Below, piece after piece: positions 53,224 to 64,000 of a stretch of 64,000 nt of DNA. Where the stretch lies: the NCBI GenBank assembly GCA_964035015.1, contig OZ036000.1, positions 4,161,099 to 4,225,098 of the forward strand, given 5' to 3'. Origin of the DNA: Corallium rubrum. Taxonomy: Eukaryota; Cnidaria; Anthozoa; Scleralcyonacea; Coralliidae. Every line of letters starts with the position of its first letter. Position 1 is the stretch's first letter. The notes beneath the pieces were generated by a model, which worked only from the letters and a program-made list of their open reading frames with translations, had not been told where the DNA came from and did not search any database. A program made the translations under genes and the position numbers.

Positions 53224-53557
53224 GGCCAAAAAAAAAATACCTGAGTTTCCTATTTCTCTTCACAAAAACTTAGGTAGGGTAGGTCGGATTTTTTTCTTTT
53301 TAATTTAGTGCCTAGGAATAACAATAGTATTCTTTCCAACACCAAATGTCAATTACGCTAGCACATCTATTAAAGCTAATTTTGAGCATATTACTAGGTT
53401 CTGACACCACGCTTTCTATCCCAAGATGTAAATCATGCTGCAACTTGGGTCCATGCTCCTTAAAAATTTAATAAAAAGATTAGGGTCAGCATTTTGCTAG
53501 CAAAAAAACTAGGTAGGGTCGGGAAACTGGAAACCCAGGTATTATTATTTTTTGCCT
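53224..53557. mobile_element. MITE with ggccaaaaaaa termini
   Basis: Left ggccaaaaaaaaaatacctg agtttcc and right ggaaacccaggtatt with attttttgcc form inverted ends. Two direct copies of acttaggtagggt-like sequence lie inside. Confidence 0.6.
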
Positions 53558-53670
53558 TATACATGTATAAAAATTGTTGTACATATAAAAAACTATATAT
53601 ATACACTAGCTGTATATAGACATAAACCTATACATACAGTATACATACTGTATACGTAATTACAATAAAA

Positions 53671-53963
53671 ATGGAAATATCTTCCTACCTCTGCTTCTGT
53701 AATTTGTTGCGTATTACTGTACTGTATTTCTGTCGTCACTACAGAAAAAAAAGTAATTTATTCTTGATTTATACTTGTTTGTTGGTATTGATTTGGGAGA
53801 AACATTCGTTATATTATGATTAAATTCCATGAAAGCTAAATTATACTTTTTATTCACATTTTTCAACAAAATACTTTCCTCATGCTTCAGTAGCGACTAC
53901 AGAAATACAGTAATACACAACAAACTGCAGAAGCTGAAGTGGGCAGGTATTTCCAGTTTGACT
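53671..53963. mobile_element. MITE with ggaaatatcttcctacctct termini
   Basis: Left ggaaatatcttcctacctct with gtattactgtactgtatttc, and right gaaatacagtaatacacaac with gaagtgggcaggtatttcc, are complements with small gaps. Confidence 0.65.
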
Positions 53964-54149
53964 ATAATTACACTGATCTCTTCAGGTATGTCATATAAAA
54001 TAATACATACTTAATGTATTAATTAAATGTATATAATAAAACGATAAAGGACTAGGAGTTAATCATACTTACTCGCAGCCAGCGGCTGAATTACAAAGAA
54101 TGCAGATCAATGTGGTTGAGTCGAGGCATATCAGGCACTCGATCCAGGC

Positions 54150-54440
54150 AGCAGGTGCGCAACGAGAGGGGGGTTGGGGGGGTGAGAATGCTCCCCCTTT
54201 TTGGGGGTGCGAGGGAAATTTTGGAGGTCAAAAATTACTTCTACTCTCTCTGACGCCTAAATCATGTGATTTAAAACCTTTATACATGAGTCAAAAGTGT
54301 CCTCAATGCAGAAAATGCCATTTTACAGATCCAAAGTTCAAAAATTTCCCGCGGGGCTATGCCCCCGGACTCCCCTAGATTTGTGTTGTCACTTTATCTA
54401 AAAACAACCCCCCTTTCAAAAATCCTGGTTGCGCCCTTGC
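54150..54440. repeat. Dispersed G-rich repeat, copy 5 (partly reversed)
   Basis: ggggttgggggggtgagaat followed by gctcccccttttt, then tgcagaaaatgccattttac and gcggggctatgcccccggac. The family tail is present in the opposite orientation to copies 1, 2 and 4. Confidence 0.45.
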
Positions 54441-54552
54441 CAGGCAGCCACCATTCAACACAGTTCAGACCACGCATCACCACTAAGATGTAGGTGTTTT
54501 TTCTGCAAGCCCTGAAAAAAGCTGTAGAACTGAGGTATTTTGTGTTGCATGC

Positions 54553-54554
<2 letters not shown>

Positions 54555-54613
<59 letters not shown>

Positions 54614-54735
54614 GTGTGGGTTTTTGGTCTACGAAACGCAAAGAGTGCTCGATAACATATAGTTAGAGCAAATATAGATTTTCGCTTACCTCAAAAGTCT
54701 GCTTAACAGCCTGTAGCAGACTTTTGAGGTAAGCG

Positions 54736-54772
<37 letters not shown>

Positions 54773-54835
54773 TGTAATATAAATATACTATACTATACTA
54801 TACTATATATATACTATATATATAATCATACATAA
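54555..54835. repeat. (at)n microsatellites around a perfect hairpin
   Basis: Two long (at)n tracts (about 54555-54612 and 54738-54772) flank a stem, ttttcgcttacctcaaaagt with gaggtaagcgaaaa, at 54678-54740; tatac repeats follow at 54788-54810. Confidence 0.8.
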
Positions 54836-55723
54836 TTAGTGACACTGATACCCATACATATATGAATAAATTATTGATTTATTCCACTATACTTATACAT
54901 AACAAATAAGTATACATAATTATATTGATATAGTTGTAAGTATACCCAGCAGTAATACTGATATACCCATACAAATAAATATACATCATGAATCACTGGT
55001 GGGTCTGTCGAGAGCCGGGATGGGCCCTGGGTCAAACATTGGAGCCAGGCCCCCTAACAAAATCAGTTGTTTCAATACAATCATTATATTGAGTATTTTA
55101 AACGCCAATCTTCACATCAGAAGCATCACTCAAGCTAAAATATTTACAATGGACATACTCATACTGCCTTTATAAACATATCAAAAGGACAAAAACAGGT
55201 GAAGTTTCTGTAGTTTACTATTTTGATGCTAAATTTATTAATAAATTTCTTGGACTAAAATATTACAGGCCCACTTACCCCCCCCCCCCTCTGGACGCTA
55301 TTGTGTACATATGCAATTATATTCAAATAGGTTCACATATAAATTTACATAATTAACTATTGACATACCTATACATATTAATTTACATAATTATATTAAT
55401 ATATTTAAACAAATGAGTATAGATAGACAATTTAGCCCTCTGAAAATATAGTGTAATTCAATTGGCTCCGTGTGATGAAAATCTAGTTCATAGCAATGGC
55501 CTATAAAACTCTAAAATTTCACTAAACATCAATGTAAAAACCCACATTTCTTATCCCCAATACTACCTCTACATATTTACTTACATTGGCGATAAAACCA
55601 CAAATGATTTTCATCATTTTCTTTAATTTTTCCATCTTTGAAGTTTGAATGACAACTCGCATTCACAAATATCAAAATTTGATTCATTCAAGATGTATTT
55701 CAGGTCAGCGGTCACTAATATAT
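54836..55723. other. Spacer between MITEs and satellite
   Basis: AT-rich, with repeated catacatataa-type words and a C run at 55279-55291. No gene recognised. Confidence 0.4.
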
Positions 55724-58700
55724 AAACCACAGAATAAAACAAGGTAAAATAACCACCAAAATGGGTCCCAAATAACCACCGCTATAAAACAAGGTAAAAT
55801 AACCACCAAAATGGGTCCCAAATAACCACCGCTATAAAACAAGGTAAAATAACCACCGAAATGGTCCCAAATAACCACCGCAATAAAACAAGGTAAAATA
55901 ACCACCGAAATTGGTCCCAAATAACCACCGCTATAAAACAAGGTCAACTAACCACCGAAATTGGTCCCAAATAACCACCGCTATAAAAAAAGGTAAACTA
56001 ACCACCGAAATTGGTCCCAAATAACCACCGCTATAAAACAAGGTAAAATAACCACCGAAATCGGTGCCAAATAACCACCGCGATAAAACAAGGTAAACTA
56101 ACCACCAAAATTGGTCCCAAATAACCACCGCGATAAAACAAGGTAAAATAACCACCGAAATCGGTGCCAAATAACCACCGCGATAAAACAAAGTAAAATA
56201 ACCACCGAAATCGGTCCCAAATAACCACCGCAATAAAACAAGGTAAAATAACCACCGAAATCAGTGCCAAAAAACCACCGCGATAAAACAAGGTAAAATA
56301 ACCACAGAAATCGGTGCCAAATAACCACCGCGGTAAAACAAGGAAAAATAACCACCGAAATCGGTGCCAAATAACCACCGCAATAAAACAAGGAAAAATA
56401 ACCACCGAAATAGGTCCCAAATAACCACCGCAATAAAACAAGGTAAAATAACCACCGAAATCGGTCCCAAATAACCACCGCAATAAAACAAGGTAACATA
56501 ACCACCGAAATCGGTCCCAAATAACCACCGCAATAAAACAAGGTAAAATAACCACCGAAATCGGTCCCAAATAACCACCTCAATAAAACAAGGTAAAATA
56601 ACCACCGAAATCGGTCCAAAATAACCACCGCAATAAAACAAGGTAAAATAACCACCGAAATCGGTCCCAAATAACCACCGCAATAAAACAAGGTAAAATA
56701 ACCACCGAAATCTGTCCGAAATAACCACCGCAATAAAACAAAGTAAAATAACCACCGAAATCGGTCCCAAATAACCACCTCAATCAAACAAGGTAAAATA
56801 ACCACCGAAATCGGTGCCAAATAACCACCGCAATAAAACAAGGTAAAATAACCACCGAAATCGGTGCCAAATAACCACCGCAATAAAACAAGGTAAAATA
56901 ACCACCGAAATCGGTCCCAAATAACCACCGCAATAAAACAAGGTAAAATAACCACCGAAATCAGTGCCAAATAACCACCGCGATAAAACAAGGTAAAATA
57001 ACCACCGAAATCGGTCCCAAATAACCACCGCAATAAAACAAGGTAAAATAACCACCGAAATCGGTCCCAAATAACCACCGCAATAAAACAAGGTAAAATA
57101 ACCACCGAAATCGGTCCCAAATAACCACCTCAATAAAACAAGGTAAAATAACCACCGAAATCGGTCCAAATTAACCACCGCAATAAAACAAGGTAAAATA
57201 ACCACCGAAATCGGTCCCAAATAACCACCGCAATAAAACAAGGTAAAATAACCACCGAAATCAGTGCCAAATAACCACCGCGATAAAACAAGGTAAAATA
57301 ACCACCGAAATCGGTCCCAAATAACCACCGCAATAAAACAAGGTAAAATAACCACCGAAATCGGTGCCAAATAACCACCGCAATAAAACAAGGTAAAATA
57401 ACCACCGAAATCTGTCCGAAATAACCACCGCAATAAAACAAAGTAAAATAACCACCGAAATCGGTCCCAAATAACCACCTCAATAAAACAAGGTAAAATA
57501 AACAACGAAATCGGTGCCAAATAACCACCGCAATAAAACAAGGTAAAATAACCACCGAAATCGGTCCGAAATAACCACCGCAATAAAACAAGGTAAAATA
57601 ACCACCGAAATCGGTCCCAATTAACCACCGCAATAAAACAAGGTAAAATAACCACCGAAATCAGTGCCAAATAACCACCGCGATAAAACAAGGTAAAATA
57701 ACCACCGAAATCGGTCCCAAATAACCACCGCAATAAAACAAGGTAAAATAACCACCGAAATCGGTCCCAAATAACCACCGCAATAAAACAAGGTAAAATA
57801 ACCACCGAAATCGGTCCCAAATAACCACCGCAATAAAACAAGGTAAAATAACCACCGAAATCAGTGCCAAATAACCACCGCGATAAAACAAGGTAAAATA
57901 ACCACCGAAATCGGTCCCAAATAACCACCGCAATAAAACAAGGTAAAATAACCACCGAAATCGGTCCCAAATAACCACCGCAATAAAACAAGGTTAAATA
58001 ACCACCGAAATCGGTCCCATATAACCACCGCAATAAAACAAGGTAAAATAACCACCGAAATCGGTCCCAAATAACCACCGCAATAAAACAAGGTAAAATA
58101 ACCACCGAAATCAGTGCCAAATAACCACCGCGATAAAACAAGGTAAAATAACCACCGAAATCGGTCCCAAATAACCACCGCAATAAAACAAGGTAAAATA
58201 ACCACCGAAATCGGTCCCAAATAACCACCGCAATAAAACAAAGTAAAATAACCACCGAAATCGGTCCCAAATAACCACCTCAATAAAACAAGGTAAAATA
58301 ACCACCGAAATCGGTGCCAAATAACCACCGCAATAAAACAAGGTAAAATAACCACCGAAATCGGTCCCAAATAACCACCGCAATAAAACAAGGTAAAATA
58401 ACCACCGAAATCGGTCCCAAATAACCACCGCAATAAAACAAGGTAAAATAACCACCGAAATCAGTGCCAAATAACCACCGCGATAAAACAAGGTAAAATA
58501 ACCACCGAAATCGGTCCCAAATAACCACCGCAATAAAACAAGGTAAAATAACCACCGAAATCGGTCCCAAATAACCACCGCAATAAAACAAGGTAAAATA
58601 ACCACCGAAATCGGTCCCAAATAACCACCTCAATAAAACAAGGTAAAATAACCACCGAAATCGGTCCAAATTAACCACCGCAATAAAACAAGGTAAAATA

Positions 58701-61700
58701 ACCACCGAAATCGGTCCCAAATAACCACCGCAATAAAACAAGGTAAAATAACCACCGAAATCTGTCCGAAATAACCACCGCAATAAAACAAGGTAAAATA
58801 ACCACCGAAATCAGTGCCAAATAACCACCGCGATAAAACAAGGTAAAATAACCACCGAAATCGGTGCCAAATAACCACCGCAATAAAACAAGGTAAAATA
58901 ACCACCGAAATCGGTCCGAAATAACCACCGCAATAAAACAAGGTAAAATAACCACCGAAATCGGTCCCAATTAACCACCGCAATAAAACAAGGTAAAATA
59001 ACCACCGAAATCAGTGCCAAATAACCACCGCGATAAAACAAGGTAAAATAACCACCGAAATCGGTCCCAAATAACCACCGCAATAAAACAAGGTAAAATA
59101 ACCACCGAAATCGGTCCCAAATAACCACCGCAATAAAACAAGGTAAAATAACCCCCGAAATCGGTCCCAAATAACCACCGCAATAAAACAAGGTAAAATA
59201 ACCACCGAAATCAGTGCCAAATAACCACCGCGATAAAACAAGGTAAAATAACCACCGAAATCGGTCCCAAATAACCACCGCAATAAAACAAGGTAAAATA
59301 ACCACCGAAATCGGTCCCAAATAACCACCGCAATAAAACAAGGTTAAATAACCACCGAAATCGGTCCCATATAACCACCGCAATAAAACAAGGTAAAATA
59401 ACCACCGAAATCGGTCCCAAATAACCACCGCAATAAAACAAGGTAAAATAACCACCAAAATCAGTGCCAAATAACCACCGCAATAAAACAAGGTAAAATA
59501 ACCACCGAAATAGGTCCCAAATAACCACCGCAATAAAACAAGGTAAAATAACCACCGAAATCGGTCCGAAATAACCACCGCAATAAAACAAGGTAAAATA
59601 ACCACCGAAATCGGTCCCAAATAACCACCGCAATAAAACAAGGTAAAATAACCACGGAAATCCGTCCCAAATAACCACCGCAATAAAACAAGGTAAAATA
59701 ACCACCGAAATCGGTGCCAAATAACCACCGGGTACCGCAATAAAACAAGGTAAAATCACCACCGAAATCGGTCCCAAATAACCACCGCAATAAAACAAGG
59801 CAAAATAACCACCGAAATCAGTGCCAAATAACCACCGCGATAAAACAAGGTAAAATAACCACCGAAACCGGTCCCAAATTACCACCGCAATAAAACAAGG
59901 TAAAATAACCACCGAAATCGGTCCCAAATAACCACCGCAATAAAACAAGGTAAAATAACCACCGAAATCGGTCCCAAATAACCACCTCAATAAAACAAGG
60001 TAAAATAAACAACGAAATCGGTCCAAAATAACAACCGCAATAAAACAAGGTAAAATAACCACCGAAATCGGTCCCAAATAACCACCGCAATAAAACAAGG
60101 TAAAATAACCACCGAAATCGGTCCCAAATAACCACCACAATAAAACAAGGTAAAATAACCACCGAAATCAGTGCCAAATAACCACCGCGATAAAACAAGG
60201 TAAAATAACCTCCGAAATCGGTCCCAAATAACCACCGCAATAAAACAAGGTAAAATAACCACCGAAATCGGTGCCAAATAACCACCGCAATAAAACAAGG
60301 CAAAATAACCACCGAAATCAGTGCCAAATAACCACCGCGATAAAACAAGGTAAAATAACCACCGAAACCGGTCCCAAATTACCACCGCAATAAAACAAGG
60401 TAAAATAACCACCGAAATCGGTCCCAAATAACCACCGCAATAAAACAAGGTAAAATAACCACCGAAATCGGTCCCAAATAACCACCGCAATAAAACAAGG
60501 TAAAATAACCCCCGAAATCGGTCCCAAATAACCACCGCAATAAAACAAGGTAAAATAACCACCGAAATCAGTGCCAAATAACCACCGCGATAAAACAAGG
60601 TAAAATAACCACCGAAATCGGTCCCAAATAACCACCGCAATAAAACAAGGTAAAATAACCACCGAAATCGGTCCCAAATAACCACCGCAATAAAACAAGG
60701 TTAAATAACCACCGAAATCGGTCCCATATAACCACCGCAATAAAACAAGGTAAAATAACCACCGAAATCGGTCCCAAATAACCACCGCAATAAAACAAGG
60801 TAAAATAACCACCGAAATCAGTGCCAAATAACCACCGCAATAAAACAAGGTAAAATAACCACCGAAATAGGTCCCAAATAACCACCGCAATAAAACAAGG
60901 TAAAATAACCACCGAAATCGGTCCGAAATAACCACCGCAATAAAACAAGGTAAAATAACCACCGAAATCGGTCCCAAATAACCACCGCAATAAAACAAGG
61001 TAAAATAACCACGGAAATCCGTCCCAAATAACCACCGCAATAAAACAAGGTAAAATAACCACCGAAATCGGTCCCAAATAACCACCGCAATAAAACAAGG
61101 TAAAATAACCACCGAAATCGGTCCCAAATAACCACCGCAATAAAACAAGGTAAAATAACCACCGAAATCGTGTCCAAATAACCACCGCAATAAAACAAGG
61201 TAAAATAACCACCGAAATCGGTCCCAAATAACCACCGCAATAAAACAAGGTAAAATAACCACCGAAATCGGTCCCAAATAACCACCGCAATAAAACAAGG
61301 TAAAATAACCACCGAAATCGGTCCCAAATAACCACCGCAATAAAACAAGGTAAAATAACAACCGAAATCGGTCAAAAATAACAACCGCAATAAAACAAGG
61401 TAAAATAACCACCGAAATCGGTCCCAAATAACCACCGCAATAAAACAAGGTAAAATAACCACCGAAATCGGTCCCAAATAACCACCACAATAAAACAAGG
61501 TAAAATAACCACCGAAATCAGTGCCAAATAACCACCGCGATAAAACAAGGTAAAATAACCTCCGAAATCGGTCCCAAATAACCACCGCAATAAAACAAGG
61601 TAAAATAACCACCGAAATCGGTGCCAAATAACCACCGCAATAAAACAAGGCAAAATAACCACCGAAATCAGTGCCAAATAACCACCGCGATAAAACAAGG

Positions 61701-64000
61701 TAAAATAACCACCGAAATCGGTCCCAAATAACCACCGCAATAAAACAAGGTAAAATAACCACCGAAATCGGTCCCAAATAACCACCGCAATAAAACAAGG
61801 TAAAATAACCACCGAAATCGGTCCCAAATAACCACCTCAATAAAACAAGGTAAAATAAACAACGAAATCGGTCCAAAATAACAACCGCAATAAAACAAGG
61901 TAAAATAACCACCGAAATCGGTCCCAAATAACCACCGCAATAAAACAAGGTAAAATAACCACCGAAATCGGTCCCAAATAACCACCACAATAAAACAAGG
62001 TAAAATAACCACCGAAATCAGTGCCAAATAACCACCGCGATAAAACAAGGTAAAATAACCTCCGAAATCGGTCCCAAATAACCACCGCAATAAAACAAGG
62101 TAAAATAACCACCGAAATCGGTGCCAAATAACCACCGCAATAAAACAAGGTAAAATAACCACCGAAATCTGTCCGAAATAACCACCGCAATAAAACAAAG
62201 TAAAATAACCACCGAAATCGGTCCCAAATAACCACCTCAATAAAACAAGGTAAAATAACCACCGAAATCGGTGCCAAATAACCACCGCAATAAAACAAGG
62301 TAAAATAACCACCGAAATCGGTCCCAAATAACCACCGCAATAAAACAAGGTAAAATAACCACCGAAATCGGTCCCAAATAACCACCGCAATAAAACAAGG
62401 TAAAATAACCACCGAAATCAGTGCCAAATAACCACCGCGATAAAACAAGGTAAAATAACCACCGAAATCGGTCCCAAATAACCACCGCAATAAAACAAGG
62501 TAAAATAACCCCGAAATCGGTCCCAAATAACCACCGCAATAAAACAAGGTAAAATAACCGCCGGAATCGGTCCCAAATAACCACCGCAATAAAACAAGGT
62601 AAAATAACCACCGAAATCGGTCCCAAATAACCACCGCAATAAAACAAAGTAAAATAACCACGGAAATCGGTCCCAAATAACCACCGCAATAAAACAAAGT
62701 AAAATAACCACGGAAATCGGTCCCAAATAACCACCGCAATAAAACAAGGTAAAATAACCACCGAAATCGGCCCCAAATAACCACCGCAATAAAACAAGGT
62801 AAAATAACCACCGAAATCAGTCCCAAGTAACCACCGCAATAAAACAAGGCAAAATAACCACCGAAATCGGTCCTAAATAACCACCGCAATAAAACAAGGT
62901 AAAATGACCACCGAAATCGGTCCCTAATAACCACCGCAATAAAACAAGGTAAAATAACCACCGAAATCGGTCCCAAATAACCACCGCAATAAAACAAGGT
63001 AAAATAACCACCGAAATCGGTCCCAAATAACCACCGCAATAAAACAAGGTAAAATAACCACGGAAATCGGTCCCAAATAACCACCGCAATAAAACAAGGT
63101 AAAATAACCACCGAAATTGGTCCCAAGTAACCATCGCAATAAAACAAGGTAAAATAACCAGCGAAATAGTACCCAAATAACCACCGCAAAAAAACAAGGT
63201 AAAATAACCACCGAAATTGGTCCGAAATAACCACCGCAATAAAACAAAGTAAAATAACCACCGAAATCGGTCCCAAATAACCACCTCAATCAAACAAGGT
63301 AAAATAACCACCGAAATCGGTCCCAAATAACCACCGCAATAAAACAAGGTAAAATAACCACCGAAATCGGTCCCAAATAACCACCGCAATAAAACAAGGT
63401 AAAATAACCACCGAAATCGGTCCCAAATAACCACCGCAATAAAGAGAGGTAAAATAACCACCGAAATCGGTCCCAAATAACCACCGCGATAAAACAAGGT
63501 AAAATAACCACAGAAATCGGTGCCAAATAACCACCGCGGTAAAACAAGGTAAAATAACCACCGAAATCGGTCTCAAATAACCACCGCAATAAAACAAGGT
63601 AAAATAACCACCGAAATCGGTCCCAAATAACCACCGCAATAAAACAAGGTAAAATAACCACCGAAATAGGTCCCAAATAACCACCGCAATAAAACAAGGT
63701 AATATAACCACCGAAATCGGTCCCAAATAACCACCGCAATAAAACAAGGTAAAATAACCTCCGAAATCGGTCCCAAATAACCACCGCAATAAAACAAGGT
63801 AAAATAACCACCGAAATCGGTCCCAAATAACCACCGCAATAAAACAAGGTAAAATAACCACCGAAATCGGTCCCAAATAACCACCGCAATAAAACAAGGT
63901 AAAATAACCACCGAAATCGGTCCCAAATAACAACCGCAATAAAACAAGGTAAAATAACCACCGAAATCTTTGCCAAATAACAGCCGCAATAAAACAACGT
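55724..64000. repeat. 50-bp tandem satellite, about 165 copies, open at the window edge
   Basis: Consensus unit, in three pieces: caataaaacaaggtaaaata, accaccgaaatcggtcccaa, ataaccaccg. The 11-mer aataaccaccg occurs twice per unit, 23 bp apart, suggesting the unit grew from a half-unit. Recurrent variants include tcagtgcc paired with cgcgataaaa, a cct-for-ccg change before caat, and tccgaa. The first ten to twelve units are more diverged than the interior. Long minus-strand frames are artefacts: the consensus has no stop on that strand, and 50 is not a multiple of three. Confidence 0.97.
57991..62160. repeat. Higher-order repeats within the satellite
   Basis: A rare variant pair (aggttaaata with tcggtcccatataacc) occurs at 57991, 59341 and 60698: 1350 bp apart, then 1357 bp, the extra 7 bp being a ggtaccg insertion at about 59731. 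The variant tcggtcccaattaacc is at 57611 and 58961 (1350). The variant gaaaccggtcccaaatt is at 59865 and 60365 (500). A block with aaacaacgaaatcggtcc is at 60007 and 61857 (1850). Confidence 0.85.

Noticed and set aside
55705..63997. Dozens of long minus-strand open frames (up to 496 codons)
   Set aside because: All are translations of the 50-bp satellite in three frames; same peptide repeated, no codon-level constraint, neighbouring frames equally open.
55724..64000. CRISPR-like repeat array
   Set aside because: There are no unique spacers; repeats are head-to-tail with point variants, in an animal genome context.

Overview
The window is animal nuclear DNA: spliced genes with GT-AG introns, short coding exons, synaptotagmin-like C2 proteins, a secretory thioredoxin-fold protein, polyadenylation signals, and a very dense load of small inverted-repeat transposons, SINEs and LINE debris. 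The style (AT-rich, compact exons, many palindromic MITEs, SINEs with a 5S rRNA-like or tRNA-like head) suggests a cnidarian or another early-branching invertebrate. That placement is inference; nothing in the window is diagnostic of a species. No prokaryotic gene, CRISPR array, rRNA gene or functional tRNA gene was found.

Layout. Three tandem, same-strand (+) paralogues of a synaptotagmin-like protein occupy about 1.4-46.1 kb; I call them A (1397-6545, 5' end not found), B (11067-19524) and C (31841-46074). All three are built the same way: a tiny first exon holding the ATG (19 nt in B, 13 nt in C), a phase-1 intron, one large exon coding a membrane anchor, a basic juxtamembrane stretch, a variable linker and C2A, a phase-0 intron, a 127-139 nt exon for the first part of C2B, a phase-1 intron, and a last exon ending in the C-terminal W-H motif of synaptotagmins. 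In all three the acidic residues that bind calcium are mostly missing, so they are predicted to be calcium-independent C2 membrane proteins. A damaged fourth copy of the C2B first exon seems to lie near 24.4-24.5 kb.

At 48631-52617 there is a four-exon gene for a small secreted or ER single-thioredoxin-domain protein (165 aa, PDI-like, active site CSDC). From about 55.7 kb to the end of the window runs a tandem satellite with a 50-bp unit (about 165 copies, continuing past the edge) that shows higher-order repeats, for example of 1350 bp.

Introns and intergenic DNA are mostly mobile-element sequence. Several insertions can be dated relative to one another by nesting, target-site duplications or empty-site comparison: a 1.77-kb hAT-like element with an 8-bp duplication (3428-5198), a 231-bp MULE-like element with a 9-bp duplication inside another MITE (12231-12461), a MITE group with CATAG termini and 7-bp duplications (13026, 39174, 52060), a family of AAAGTG-ended palindromes, a family with a hairpin at one end, and two SINE families sharing one central core. 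An inverted pair of the hairpin-ended repeats flanks the C2B exon of gene C.
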